DNA of 64,000 nt from Rhodanobacter thiooxydans (GTDB lineage: Bacteria > Pseudomonadota > Gammaproteobacteria > Xanthomonadales > Rhodanobacteraceae), in contig NZ_CP127409.1 of assembly GCF_030291135.1 (NCBI RefSeq), positions 496,001-560,000 of the forward strand, read 5' to 3'. Within the stretch, counting starts at the first letter, position 1. Every line of letters starts with the position of its first letter. Shown in pieces: positions 16,395-25,377 of this stretch. The position numbers were made by a program, and so were the translations under genes. The notes below the pieces were generated by a model that made no database searches, had not been told where the DNA came from, and saw only the letters and a program-made list of their open reading frames with translations.

Positions 16395-17477
16395 TCAGCC
16401 CGCGCCGAACAGGTCTGCCTGCGCCTGGTAGCTGTCGCGGTCGACGAATCCGGCCAGGCCCACGCCGACCAGGCGGTAGCGGCTGTCGGCGGGGCGTTCG
16501 ATTCGTTCGCGCAACGCGCAGGCGATGTCGGCCAGCTCGCTGGCGGATTGCGGGCGCAGTACCGGCGTGAGGCTGCGGGTGAGGGTATGGAAGTCCGCGG
16601 TCTTCAGTTTCAGCACCACGGTGCGCGCGACGCGGGCATGTTCGTGCTGATAGCCGGCCCACGCCTTGTCGGCGAGCCGGCGGATGTGTGGTTCGAGCTC
16701 CTCCAGCAGCAGGTCGTGCTCGAAGGTGTCTTCGGCGGAGATCTGCAGGGTGGGGCGCTCCGGCTGCACCGGGTGCTCGTCGATGCCGTGTGCCAGTTCG
16801 TGCAGGCGCCGGCCCCAACGACCGAAACGCTGCTCCAGTTCCGCCTGTGCGAATGCGCGCAGTTCGCCCACGGTGCCGATGCCGAGCACCGCCAGTTTCG
16901 CTTCCATCACCTTGCCCACGCCGGGCAGGCGGCCGACCGGCAGCGGGGTGAGGAACGCCTCGACCTGCAGCGGGCGCACCACGAACAGGCCGTCGGGCTT
17001 GCGGAAATCCGAGGCGATCTTGGCCAGGAACTTGTTCGGCGCCACGCCGGCCGATGCGGTCAGCTGCGTTTCCTCGCGGATCGCCGCGCGGATCGCCTCG
17101 GCGACAGCGGTGGCCGAGGGCAGGCCGCTCAGCGTGTGGGTGACGTCGAGGTAGGCCTCGTCCAGCGACAGCGGCTCGATCAGCTCGGTGTGCCGCGCGA
17201 AGATTTCGCGGATCTGCCGTGACACCGCCTTGTAGCGCAGGAAATCCGGCGGCACGAAGATCAGCTGCGGACATAGCCGCTCGGCACGGATCGCCGGCAT
17301 CGCCGAGCGCACGCCGAACACGCGCGCCTCGTAGCTGGCCGCGCACACCACCGAACGTGCGCCGCGCCAGGCCACCGCCACCGGCTTGCCGCGCAGCGAC
17401 GGGTCGTCGCGTTGCTCCACCGACGCGTAGAACGCGTCCATGTCGACGTGGAGAATCTTGCGTGGGGCGGAGGACAA
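16395..17477 (-). CDS. dinB: DNA polymerase IV (translesion, Y family)
   Basis: The 360-residue polymerase shows the family order: palm start RKILHVDMDAFYASVEQ with metal-binding Asp, fingers YEARVFGVRSAMP, palm SLDEAYLDVT with the catalytic acidic pair, helix-hairpin-helix thumb LPGVGKVMEAKL, and the little finger to the C-terminus. It copies damaged DNA. The residue before SSAPRKI is encoded by TTG at 17477, the only in-frame start that gives the normal N-terminus; I see no in-frame ATG or GTG just upstream. It lies 68 bases from the preceding membrane-protein gene. Confidence 0.94.
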   Translation of the reverse strand: MSSAPRKILHVDMDAFYASVEQRDDPSLRGKPVAVAWRGARSVVCAASYEARVFGVRSAMPAIRAERLCPQLIFVPPDFLRYKAVSRQIREIFARHTELIEPLSLDEAYLDVTHTLSGLPSATAVAEAIRAAIREETQLTASAGVAPNKFLAKIASDFRKPDGLFVVRPLQVEAFLTPLPVGRLPGVGKVMEAKLAVLGIGTVGELRAFAQAELEQRFGRWGRRLHELAHGIDEHPVQPERPTLQISAEDTFEHDLLLEELEPHIRRLADKAWAGYQHEHARVARTVVLKLKTADFHTLTRSLTPVLRPQSASELADIACALRERIERPADSRYRLVGVGLAGFVDRDSYQAQADLFGAG

Positions 17478-17544
17478 GCGCGTGGCCGGACCAGTGGGGA
17501 CCGGGCCATTCTAGCGAGCGGCACGCGTCGCGCCGAACCAAGGT

Positions 17545-18480
17545 TCAGCGACGTCGACGCCCGCGCCACTCGAACACCGCCAGCGCGGCGCTGGCCAGCA
17601 CGAACGGCAGTGCGGTGTAAGTCAGCCGGTAGCACAGGATCGCGGCGAGCAGGTCGGCGCGCGCCTCGGGCGGAAACGACGCCAGCATGATCGTCTCGAA
17701 CACGCCCAGCCCGCCCGGCGCATGGCTGACGATGCCGGCCAGCACGGCGGCCACGTAGATCGGCAGGAAATCCACGAACGGCGGCGCGCTCGCCGCCGGC
17801 AGCAGCACATACAGCGCGCCGAGCGCGGCCAGCATCTCCACGCCGCCGACCAGCATCTGCGCGGCGGCGATGCGTGCGCTGGGCAGCGCCAGCGTCAATC
17901 GCCCCAGCGCGAGCACGCGCGGGCGTGCCAGCCAGGCGAGCAGCGCGGCCAGCAACAGCAGTAGCGCCACGCCCGGCCAGCGGCCCCAGCCCTGCGTGAT
18001 CGCGGGTTGCCAGCACAGCGCGCCGGTGATCACCACCGCGAAACCCAGCCCCACACCGAACCCGGCCAGCGCCACGATGCGCGCGATGTCGCCGGCACCC
18101 AGCCCGGCGGTGGCGTAGATGCGGTAGCGCAGCGCGGTGCCGGTGATCGCGTGGAAACCCAGCGTGTTCGAGATGCCCTGGGTGACCGCGCCGGCGAACG
18201 CGGCCAGCTTCGCCGGGATGCGGTCGCCCACCACGGTGCGCGCGGCCAGCACGTCGAACATCGCCAGCATCGTCAGGCTGAGCAGCGCCGCCCCGGCCGA
18301 ACACGCGATGCGCCAACCCGGCAACTGCGACCAGGCCGCTGCCACGTCGTGCCAGCTGAGGTGGGTGACGTAGCGATGCAGCAGCCACAGCGCCAGGGCA
18401 AACGCCGCCAGCGAACTCGACCACGACAGCAGGCGCAGCCAGCGTACGGGCGAACCGGCGGGAGCGTGCGGGTCCGCCAT
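17545..18480 (-). CDS. UPF0104 / lysylphosphatidylglycerol synthase-like membrane protein
   Basis: The 311-residue protein has eight or so transmembrane helices and the UPF0104 signatures: QGISNTLGFHAITGTALRYR in the first half and IVSHAPGGLGVFETIML in the second. It corresponds to the membrane flippase-like part of MprF without the catalytic domain. Related proteins are linked to lipid or hopanoid handling; the substrate is unknown. It starts two bases after the stop of the ATP-grasp gene, so the two form an operon and may act together. Confidence 0.85.
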   Translation of the reverse strand: MADPHAPAGSPVRWLRLLSWSSSLAAFALALWLLHRYVTHLSWHDVAAAWSQLPGWRIACSAGAALLSLTMLAMFDVLAARTVVGDRIPAKLAAFAGAVTQGISNTLGFHAITGTALRYRIYATAGLGAGDIARIVALAGFGVGLGFAVVITGALCWQPAITQGWGRWPGVALLLLLAALLAWLARPRVLALGRLTLALPSARIAAAQMLVGGVEMLAALGALYVLLPAASAPPFVDFLPIYVAAVLAGIVSHAPGGLGVFETIMLASFPPEARADLLAAILCYRLTYTALPFVLASAALAVFEWRGRRRR

Positions 18481-18482
18481 GC

Positions 18483-19388
18483 TCAGCGCGCTTCCGCCAG
18501 CGCGGCCGACGACAGCCGGGCGGCCACGTCCCGTGCCAGTCGCTCGGCGGCGGCCGGGTGTGCGGCCAGGTGCAGGAACGGTTCGATCAGCTCCAGCTCC
18601 ATCACCAGGAAACGCCCGCCGCTGACCACGCCGTCGACGCGCACGTAGGCGTGGTCGCCATGGCCGATCGCGGCCACCGCCGCCAGTGCGCGGTTGGCCG
18701 CGGCCAGGATCGCGGCATCGGGTTGCGCCGGCTCGGCGCTGCCGCCGTACTCGCCCTGCACGCGGTAGTCGCCGGCGGCCGGGCGCTTGATCACCGCATG
18801 GCTGAACGTACCGGCGAAATACAGCAGCGACCATTCGCCGTCGCTGACGATCTCCGGCACGAACGGCTGTACCAGGTAGTCGTGGCCGCGCGGCAGTTGC
18901 GCCACGGCATCGGCGAACGCCGCGTCGCCGGCCGTGCCGCGCAGCGTGTGCCACGCGCTGCCGCTGACGCTGGGCTTGATCACCACCGGCTGCCCCGCCA
19001 TCGCCGCCAGCACGCCGGGCAGCGCGGCGGCACTGGCCAGCCGGGTGGGGATGATCGCCACGCCATGCTGCGCGAGTTCGAGCAGGTAGCGCTTGTCGCT
19101 GTTCCAGCGCAACAGCGCGCTGTCGTTGATGGTGGGGACGCCCAGCGCATCGAGCCGGTCCAGCCAATGCAGGAACGCCGCGTGGTGCTTGAAGTAGTCC
19201 CAGATGGTGCGGATCAGCACCGCGTCGAATGCCGACCAGTCCACCGCCGGGTCGTTCCACACGCAGACCACCGGCTGGATATCCAGCCGCTGCAGCGTAG
19301 CGGCCAGGTGTGCGTCGTCAGGCTGGATCGAGGGATGGTCGGCGGAGGTGGCGACGGCGAGCCGGCGAGGAACAGCGTGCGTGGACAT
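18483..19388 (-). CDS. ATP-grasp enzyme (RimK/glutathione-synthetase-like)
   Basis: The 301-residue protein has the ATP-grasp layout: an N-terminal alpha/beta domain (VWNDPAVDWSAFDAVLIRTIWDYF), a central ATP-binding region (PVVIKPSVSGSAWHTLR, LVQPFVPEI) and a C-terminal part with acidic metal ligands in RVDGVVSGGRFLVMELELIEP. Such enzymes join a carboxylate to an amine through an acyl-phosphate. The substrate is unknown; DcsG-type and RimK-type relatives make peptide-like bonds. GGAGG sits just upstream of ATG 19388. It is coupled to the downstream UPF0104 gene. Confidence 0.82.
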   Translation of the reverse strand: MSTHAVPRRLAVATSADHPSIQPDDAHLAATLQRLDIQPVVCVWNDPAVDWSAFDAVLIRTIWDYFKHHAAFLHWLDRLDALGVPTINDSALLRWNSDKRYLLELAQHGVAIIPTRLASAAALPGVLAAMAGQPVVIKPSVSGSAWHTLRGTAGDAAFADAVAQLPRGHDYLVQPFVPEIVSDGEWSLLYFAGTFSHAVIKRPAAGDYRVQGEYGGSAEPAQPDAAILAAANRALAAVAAIGHGDHAYVRVDGVVSGGRFLVMELELIEPFLHLAAHPAAAERLARDVAARLSSAALAEAR

Positions 19389-19618
19389 GGCGACACCTCC
19401 AGGAGTGGAAAGGGCGCCCTTGCACTGGAGTCGCCAGCCGAGCGTGGCGGGCATGGCCCGCTGCAGCACCCCTCGGCGGCGATGGCGCAGCGCGCGTCGC
19501 TGCGTCACCAACCGGCACAGTCTTCCGGCGCGGCCGGCGCTTGTCAATTTGCCGGCCGGCACGGCCGCATGTCGTACGGGACTGGTCGAACCGGCGTCGA
19601 CAATGGCAAGGTAGCCGG

Positions 19619-20950
19619 ATGCTGACCGAACCCGCCAATGCCTATGCCCGCCGCCTGAACACCTGGGACGCCGCGATGATCGTCATCGGTGGCGTGATCG
19701 GGGCAGGCATCTTCCTCACCCCGGCCACGGTGGCGCGCAACACGTCGTCGGGCACGGAGGTGCTGGTGCTGTGGGCGATCGGCGGCCTGCTGACCCTGGC
19801 CGGCGTGCTGTGCTACGCCGAGCTGGGCGCGCGGCGGCCGCAGGCGGGCGGCATCTACGTCTACCTGCGCGAGGCGTTCGGGCTGCTGCCGGCATTCCTG
19901 TTCGGCTGGACCATGGCGCTGATCAACTACCCGGGCAGCGTCGCCGCGGTGGCCACCATGTTCGCCGAATATTTCTGCACGGCGGTCGGCCTGCCGCAGC
20001 TGTACGTGAAGCCGGCGGCGGTGGGCGCGATCGTGTTCATCGTCGGCGTGAACCTGTTCGGCATCCGTGCCGGCGCGTGGATGCAGAACGTGTTCACGGT
20101 GCTGAAGCTGGCGGCGATCGCGCTGCTGGTGGTCGCCGGGCTGGTGCTGGCGCACGGCCACCTCGGTCTGGCGCCGGTGGCGGAGGCCAGCCACCCGGCG
20201 TCGCCATGGTCGTTCGTCGGCGCCTTGCTGCCTGTGCTGTTCACCTACGGCGGCTTCCACTACCTCAATGACCTCGCCGGCGAAGTGCGCGACCCGCAGC
20301 GCACGTTGCCGCGCGCGCTGGGCCTGGGCATGGCCGGCGTGGTGCTCTGCTACCTGCTGGCCAACTTCGCCTACCTGGCGGGCTTGGGTCACGCCGGCCT
20401 CGCCGCCAGCCAGGCACCGGCGGCGGACCTGATGCGCCGGCTGTTCGGTGCACACGGCGCCACCGTGATCGCGGTGGGCATCGCCTGTTCCACCTTCGGC
20501 TACTGCAGCATCGCGATCGCCGGCGGCGCGCGCGTGCTGCAGACGATGGGCGCAGACGGCGTGTTCTTCCGCGCCGCGGGCCGCGTCGATGCGCGCACGC
20601 GCGCGCCGCAGATCGCGCTGGCCCTGCTCGGCGCCTGGGCGGTGGTGCTGACCCTGTCGGGCAGCTTCAACCAGCTGCTCAACTACACCACGGTCGGCGA
20701 GTGGCTGGGCCACGTGTTCGGCATCGGCACGCTGTTCTGGTACCGCAAGCACTTCATCGACGATCCGGCGCCGTACCGGGTGCCGTTCTACCCGCTGCTG
20801 CCGCTGGTCTTCGTGATCACCGTGTTCGGCGTGATCGTGGCCAGCGCGATCCACGCGCCGAGCGACGCCGGCATGAGTCTGGCGATCATCGCGCTGGGCG
20901 TGCCGGTGTACTACGGCTGGCAGCGCTGGGCGCGCCGTCAGCCGGGTTGA
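19619..20950 (+). CDS. APC family amino acid permease
   Basis: The 443-residue permease has about twelve transmembrane helices. The first holds the APC substrate/Na site VIGGVIGAGIFLTPATVA, and helix 3 follows ARRPQAGGIYVYLREAFG, a strong APC mark. FTYGGFHYLNDLAGEVRDPQRTLPRAL is the helix 6-7 motif of LAT-like permeases. It would import or exchange amino acids at the inner membrane; specificity cannot be read. It is divergent from the ATP-grasp operon across a 230-base gap, and a strong hairpin follows its stop. Confidence 0.92.
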   Translation: MLTEPANAYARRLNTWDAAMIVIGGVIGAGIFLTPATVARNTSSGTEVLVLWAIGGLLTLAGVLCYAELGARRPQAGGIYVYLREAFGLLPAFLFGWTMALINYPGSVAAVATMFAEYFCTAVGLPQLYVKPAAVGAIVFIVGVNLFGIRAGAWMQNVFTVLKLAAIALLVVAGLVLAHGHLGLAPVAEASHPASPWSFVGALLPVLFTYGGFHYLNDLAGEVRDPQRTLPRALGLGMAGVVLCYLLANFAYLAGLGHAGLAASQAPAADLMRRLFGAHGATVIAVGIACSTFGYCSIAIAGGARVLQTMGADGVFFRAAGRVDARTRAPQIALALLGAWAVVLTLSGSFNQLLNYTTVGEWLGHVFGIGTLFWYRKHFIDDPAPYRVPFYPLLPLVFVITVFGVIVASAIHAPSDAGMSLAIIALGVPVYYGWQRWARRQPG

Positions 20951-20964
20951 GGCATTACGCTCCA

Positions 20965-21030
20965 TAGGGCGGGCACTGCCCGCCGGCTTCCGGCTTCGTG
21001 ATGCAAGAGCGGCGGGCGGTGCCCGCCCTA
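20965..21030. repeat. 20-bp inverted repeat (GGGCGGGCACTGCCCGCC family)
   Basis: Arms 20965-20984 and 21011-21030 pair with one mismatch around a 26-base loop. Each arm is itself partly self-complementary (GGGCGGGCA/TGCCCGCC). It lies between the permease and the agarase-like gene and may act as a terminator or be a mobile palindrome. A decayed relative lies near 63336-63388. Confidence 0.8.
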
Positions 21031-21049
21031 CAAAGTGCGAGGGCCGATG

Positions 21050-23179
21050 ATGAAACGTCTTGCATGGATCTGGCTTGGCCTGTGCGGTCTCGGTACCTGC
21101 CACGCTGCGGGCGTGGTTGACCTGGCGGCCAGCGATGCCAGGGTTCGCATCAGCCTCGACCACGTGCAGCGCATCGGCGGTACCGAACGCGCCGGCGACG
21201 GCGTGGCGCAGCAGCGCTATGCGTTCCAGCCGGCGGCGCAGCCGCAGCTCGTGATCGCGCCGGCGAGCGGCGCATGGGACTGGTCGGGCCAGGGCGAACT
21301 TCGCCTGCGCGTGCAGAACGCGATGCCGTGGGCGGTGACGCTGATGGTGGAGATCGACGGCGCGGCGGACCAGCGCCTGCAGGCGACGGTCGGTGTGCCG
21401 GCCGGGCCGGCGCAGACGCTGGTGGTTCCGCTGCAGGCGACCTCGCCGCGCGGCGAAGGCATGCAGGTGGGGCCACCGATGCCGTTCGACGACCGCGGCC
21501 AGCCGACTCTGCTGGCAACCACCGTGCAGGGCACGCTGGACCTGCGCAAGGTCGGTGCGATCCGGCTCGGCATGCCCGCGCCGCAAGCGGCGCAGACCTT
21601 GCTGCTCGGCCGCGTCGACGTGATGCCGGGCGTGGCTACCCTGCGTGACGCGTACGCCGGCATCGTCGACTGCTACGGGCAATACACCCGCGGCCGCTGG
21701 CCGGAGAAGATCGGTTCCGATGCCGCGCTGCGTGCGGCAGTGCAGGCGAAGCCGGCCGCGCTGCAGCGCGCCGGGCTGGATGCGTACGGCGGACGTCTGG
21801 ACGTCCAGGGTCTGCACAAGACCGGCTGGTTCCACACGCAGAAGCGGGATGGCCGCTGGCACCTGGTGACGCCCGACGGCCATGCGTTCTTCTCGCTCGG
21901 CGTCAACGCGGTGGTCACCGACGGCGGGCGCAGCTATGTCGAGGGCCGCGAGTCCATGTTCCGCGACCTGCCGCCGGACCGCGGCGAATGGGCGGCGTTC
22001 TACGGCCATGACGACAACCGCAACCCGGAGCAGGGCGCCAGCCGCGGCATCGGCTACCACCACGGCCGCTGGTTCGATTTCTACGCGGCCAACCTGTATC
22101 GCGTCGACGGCAAGGACTGGCTGGCGGCCTGGCGCACGCGCGCGCTGCAACGGCTGCCAGCGTGGGGCTTCAACACTCTCGGCAACTGGAGCGACGACGC
22201 GCTGGGGCAGGCGCACCGCTTGCCGTACACCCGCTCGATCGACATCGGTGGCGACTATGCCAGCGTTTCGAGTGGCTACGACTACTGGGGTCGCATGCCC
22301 GACCCGTTCGACCCGCGCTTCGTGCAGGCCGCCGAGCGGGCGGTGATCAAGGCCAGCGCCGGCGTGCGCGACGATCCGTGGCTGCTCGGCTACTTCGCCG
22401 ACAACGAGCTGGCCTGGGCCGGCAGCGGCCCGCAAGGCCGTTGGGGCCTGGCGCTGGGCACGTTGGCCGGCGAGGCGAACAGCCCGGCCAAGCGAGCCTT
22501 CATCGCGATGCTGCGCAAGCAGTACGTCACGCCGGAAACGCTGGCCGCGGCGTGGGGCATCGCGCTCGCCTCATGGGATGCGCTCGACGCCACCGGCTTC
22601 GCCGCGCCCGCGCCGAACGAGGCACATCCGGCGATCGCGCGCGACTACAGCACGTGGCTGCGCCGCTACGCCGACACCTACTTCCGCACCGTGGCCGAAG
22701 CGATCCGCCGCCACGACCCGCACCACCTGTTCCTCGGCGGCCGCTTCGCGGTGCGCACGCCCGAGGCTGTCGCTGCCTGCGCCGTGTACTGCGACGTGCT
22801 CAGCTTCAACGTCTACGCCGACCTGCCGCAGCACGGCCTTGACCTCGCCGCGCTGCATGCGCTCAACAAGCCCGTGCTGATCGGCGAATTTTCGTTCGGC
22901 TCCACCGATCGCGGCCCGTTCGGTGCGGGACCGGAGGCCGTCTGGAACGAGCAACAGCGCGGCGAGGCCTACGCGAAGTTCGTTGCCGCGGCAGCGAGCG
23001 ATCCGAACATCGTCGGCGCGCACTGGTTCGACTACGCCGACCAGCCCGTCACTGGCCGCGTGCTCGACGGCGAGAACAGCCATTTCGGACTGGTGGGGAT
23101 CACCGATATTCCGTTTGGTGGGTTTGTGGAGGCGGTGCGCGCAGCGAACCGGCGCCTAGATAGCGGAAGACCTCATTGA
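21050..23179 (+). CDS. Beta-agarase-like glycoside hydrolase (GH50-like), secreted
   Basis: The 709-residue enzyme has a signal peptide (about 1-20, GTCHAAG). Next comes a beta-rich carbohydrate-binding-like domain (to about 190), then a TIM barrel beginning with GWFHTQKRDGRWHLVTPDGH, the typical agarase entry motif. The likely acid/base is Glu453 in ADNELAW and the nucleophile Glu613 in LIGEFSFG. GH50 enzymes release neoagaro-oligosaccharides from agarose; in a probable soil bacterium the natural substrate may be another galactan. ATG 21047 is an equal start. No sugar transporter or sulphatase gene accompanies it. Confidence 0.8.
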   Translation: MKRLAWIWLGLCGLGTCHAAGVVDLAASDARVRISLDHVQRIGGTERAGDGVAQQRYAFQPAAQPQLVIAPASGAWDWSGQGELRLRVQNAMPWAVTLMVEIDGAADQRLQATVGVPAGPAQTLVVPLQATSPRGEGMQVGPPMPFDDRGQPTLLATTVQGTLDLRKVGAIRLGMPAPQAAQTLLLGRVDVMPGVATLRDAYAGIVDCYGQYTRGRWPEKIGSDAALRAAVQAKPAALQRAGLDAYGGRLDVQGLHKTGWFHTQKRDGRWHLVTPDGHAFFSLGVNAVVTDGGRSYVEGRESMFRDLPPDRGEWAAFYGHDDNRNPEQGASRGIGYHHGRWFDFYAANLYRVDGKDWLAAWRTRALQRLPAWGFNTLGNWSDDALGQAHRLPYTRSIDIGGDYASVSSGYDYWGRMPDPFDPRFVQAAERAVIKASAGVRDDPWLLGYFADNELAWAGSGPQGRWGLALGTLAGEANSPAKRAFIAMLRKQYVTPETLAAAWGIALASWDALDATGFAAPAPNEAHPAIARDYSTWLRRYADTYFRTVAEAIRRHDPHHLFLGGRFAVRTPEAVAACAVYCDVLSFNVYADLPQHGLDLAALHALNKPVLIGEFSFGSTDRGPFGAGPEAVWNEQQRGEAYAKFVAAAASDPNIVGAHWFDYADQPVTGRVLDGENSHFGLVGITDIPFGGFVEAVRAANRRLDSGRPH

Positions 23180-23272
23180 GTGCGTCCCATGACGTGCGTG
23201 CGAGGTAAGTGCATATGATTTATCTGCGTTACCCTTCGCCCCAACTCCGATAGTCAGGCGATGCAATACGGT

Positions 23273-23683
23273 TTACATGCGTAGCCAGACGCCCAAATCT
23301 CTACCTTTACCACCGCCTACGATCACGGCATCGCATGCTTGATTGCCGGAGTTGTGCGCGCGCCATTTTCTGGCTCTTGCGCGAGACAGGTAGCCAACTT
23401 TCATATTACCGATCGACACACTCACTGCCTTCGGATCGTATTCGTTGTCATCTTCGGGCGCGACTACAGCACGGCACCCATGCCGGACCTCACCAGGGCC
23501 GACGATGGATCGAAGTGCTGTCTGATAGTTCGACTCGCCCACGATCTGCTGGTTGTAGCCGTCAGCGTATGAACGCAACCCCGTCGTCTTTTTGTTATGG
23601 CGATTTGCTCCGAGCATGGCATCCGGAAATTTCACGCAAAGAAACACAAGTGCGACGGCGGCTACGGCAATCCAGATCCACAT
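23273..23683 (-). CDS. Membrane-anchored HIRAN-like domain protein
   Basis: The 136-residue protein has an N-terminal transmembrane helix (about 2-18) and then a small beta-rich domain with IVGESNYQTALRSIVG, PEDDNEYDPKAVSVSI and KVGYLSRARA. This order matches the HIRAN domain, which binds ssDNA ends in eukaryotic Rad5/HLTF and occurs in bacterial phage-related or DNA-repair contexts. The surrounding 700 bases have visibly lower GC than the flanks, suggesting horizontal transfer. A REP-transposase fossil lies just upstream. Function with a membrane anchor is unclear. Confidence 0.65.
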   Translation of the reverse strand: MWIWIAVAAVALVFLCVKFPDAMLGANRHNKKTTGLRSYADGYNQQIVGESNYQTALRSIVGPGEVRHGCRAVVAPEDDNEYDPKAVSVSIGNMKVGYLSRARARKWRAHNSGNQACDAVIVGGGKGRDLGVWLRM

Positions 23684-23753
23684 TGCAGACTTCTCCGAGC
23701 ACTGATCTGAAGCGATTTTGTCACGGGACGAGCGATGGGGTGAGGTGATGAAA

Positions 23754-23871
23754 TCAAAGCGGACGGAGGTAATTAAACCTGTACCGGTTCTGGTTACCTG
23801 AGAAAACCGCGCGGCGATTCACACCACGCTGGGTAACGCGCCATGGAATTCCCAAGTCTGGGGGGATGTGA
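23754..23871 (-). pseudogene. Fragment of REP-associated tyrosine transposase (RAYT/IS200-like)
   Basis: Read on the minus strand, this stretch encodes GIPWRVTQRGVNRRAVF, then GNQNRYRFNYL, then a stop. This is the N-terminal motif of RAYT (Y1_Tnp) proteins, whose consensus reads roughly G.P.HV.QRG.NR..VF....D...F...L. The catalytic His-x-His and Tyr regions are gone, so it is a fossil of at most 38 codons. It ends the frame next to the lower-GC patch. RAYTs mobilise REP palindromes, and several REP-type units occur in this window. Confidence 0.65.
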
Positions 23872-23872
23872 A

Positions 23873-25222
23873 TCAGGCATTCCTCTCGTCGCGCTCGCGC
23901 CGCCGATGCTCCCCCTCGGCCATCGCCTTGAACCGGTTCAGTGACTGCAGCCACAGCGCGTTGTGTTCGGCTTCGTGTTCGCTGCCGGCATCGGGTACGC
24001 GGTTGAAGGGGATGCGCATCGGCGCGGCGTCGTGCGCCAGTGCGTCCTGCATGCCGCCGAAGTAGACCTTGTTGAGGCCGAACTTCGTGTTGATGCGGTC
24101 GATCACCGCATCGACATCGCGTTGTGGCGTGGTCGGCGCGAACAGCGAGCCGCTGCTTTGCGTGCGCGGCACCAGGCGCATCAGGGTCACGCTGACCGAC
24201 AGCGGGGTGGCATTGGCGGGGCCGGGTAGCGGGCGGCGGCGGTCGCCGCTGTCGAGCATGCCGCTGAGCAGGCGCAGCAACTCGCGGCTGTCGTCGGTGG
24301 GGTCGAACGCGAGGTCGCGTTCCCAGCGCTGGTCGTGGCCGATGAAGCGGATGCGCACGGCCAGAGCGCCGCCGAGCATCTCCTCGCGGCGCAGGCGCAT
24401 GGCCGCCTTCACCAGCAGTTTCTTCAGCACCGCGCGGGTGCCGGCGGCGTGGCGCAGTTCCGGGCCGAGCACGTGCGAGTGGCCGATCGAGCCGCGTGCG
24501 GTGGGTGCGACGGGCAGCCATGCGCCGCGCAGCAGGCCCCACATGCGTTCGCCTTCGATGCCACCCCAGGCGCGGCGCAGCACCAGCTTCGAGGCGGCGG
24601 TGAGCTGGGCCACGCTGGTGATGCCGGCTTCGAGCAGGCGCATTTCCATCGACGGGCCGATGCCGCACAGGTCGCGCAGCTTCAACTCGTGCAGCGCGTG
24701 TGGCAGGTCGGCCAATTCGATCACGGTGAGGCCGTCGGGTTTCCGCATGTCCGAGGCGGTCTTGGCCAGGAAGTCGTTCGGCGCGATGCCGATCGAGCAG
24801 CGGATCGCGCCGCCGGGCGCGGCCAACGCGATCTCGTCCTTCACCTGCTGCGCGATCGCCTCGGCGACCTCGCGCCGGCGCTGGCGGCCGACCAGTTCGC
24901 AGGCGACCTCGTCGATCGAGCCGACGTGGCCGATCGGTATCGCGTGGTCGATCGCCTGCATCAGCTGGTGGTGCCAGTGCACATAGCGCTCCGGCCGTGC
25001 CACGCGGATGGCGATGCCGGGGCACAGCCGCCGTGCGTCGCGCACCAGCGTGCCGGTGCCGACGCCACATGCCTTCGCTTCATAGCTGGCGGCGATCAGG
25101 CTGGTGGTTTCGGCGGCCACTGGCGCCACGCCGACCGGGCGCCCGCGCAGGCTCGGTTCCTCGTGCTGCTCGACCGAGGCGAAGTAGCTGTTGAAGTCGA
25201 CGAACAGGCTGCGCAGGTTCAT
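23873..25222 (-). CDS. Y-family DNA polymerase, second copy (DinB/UmuC-like)
   Basis: The 449-residue protein has the palm start LFVDFNSYFASVEQHEEPSLRGRP with metal-binding Asp, then YEAKACGVGTGTLV, the acidic motif SIDEVACELVG, GIAPNDFLAKTASDMRKPDGL and a thumb LCGIGPSMEMRLLE. It is clearly a Y-family translesion polymerase but lacks the canonical SLDEAYLD of DinB and is about 90 residues longer, so it is a separate subfamily. The Arg/Glu-rich C-terminal tail may hold interaction sites. No umuD- or imuA-like gene is adjacent. GAGAG precedes ATG 25222. Confidence 0.88.
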   Translation of the reverse strand: MNLRSLFVDFNSYFASVEQHEEPSLRGRPVGVAPVAAETTSLIAASYEAKACGVGTGTLVRDARRLCPGIAIRVARPERYVHWHHQLMQAIDHAIPIGHVGSIDEVACELVGRQRRREVAEAIAQQVKDEIALAAPGGAIRCSIGIAPNDFLAKTASDMRKPDGLTVIELADLPHALHELKLRDLCGIGPSMEMRLLEAGITSVAQLTAASKLVLRRAWGGIEGERMWGLLRGAWLPVAPTARGSIGHSHVLGPELRHAAGTRAVLKKLLVKAAMRLRREEMLGGALAVRIRFIGHDQRWERDLAFDPTDDSRELLRLLSGMLDSGDRRRPLPGPANATPLSVSVTLMRLVPRTQSSGSLFAPTTPQRDVDAVIDRINTKFGLNKVYFGGMQDALAHDAAPMRIPFNRVPDAGSEHEAEHNALWLQSLNRFKAMAEGEHRRRERDERNA

Positions 25223-25377
25223 GGCACATCTCTCAAGCGGCCCGATGGTATAGCGCAGGCGGATCTCGCTGCGGGAGACGCCGGCACGGCCATCGGTTAG
25301 GCTGGCGCAACCGCCGGGGAGAGCGGATGGCGCGGGGTGCCGTCCGGGCGGTTTCCTTCCATTGACCAGGGGGTTGT

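Noticed and set aside
19544-22435. 963-codon minus-strand frame across the permease and agarase-like genes
   Set aside because: It spans two real plus-strand genes with recognisable motifs, and its translation is composition-biased with no family signal.
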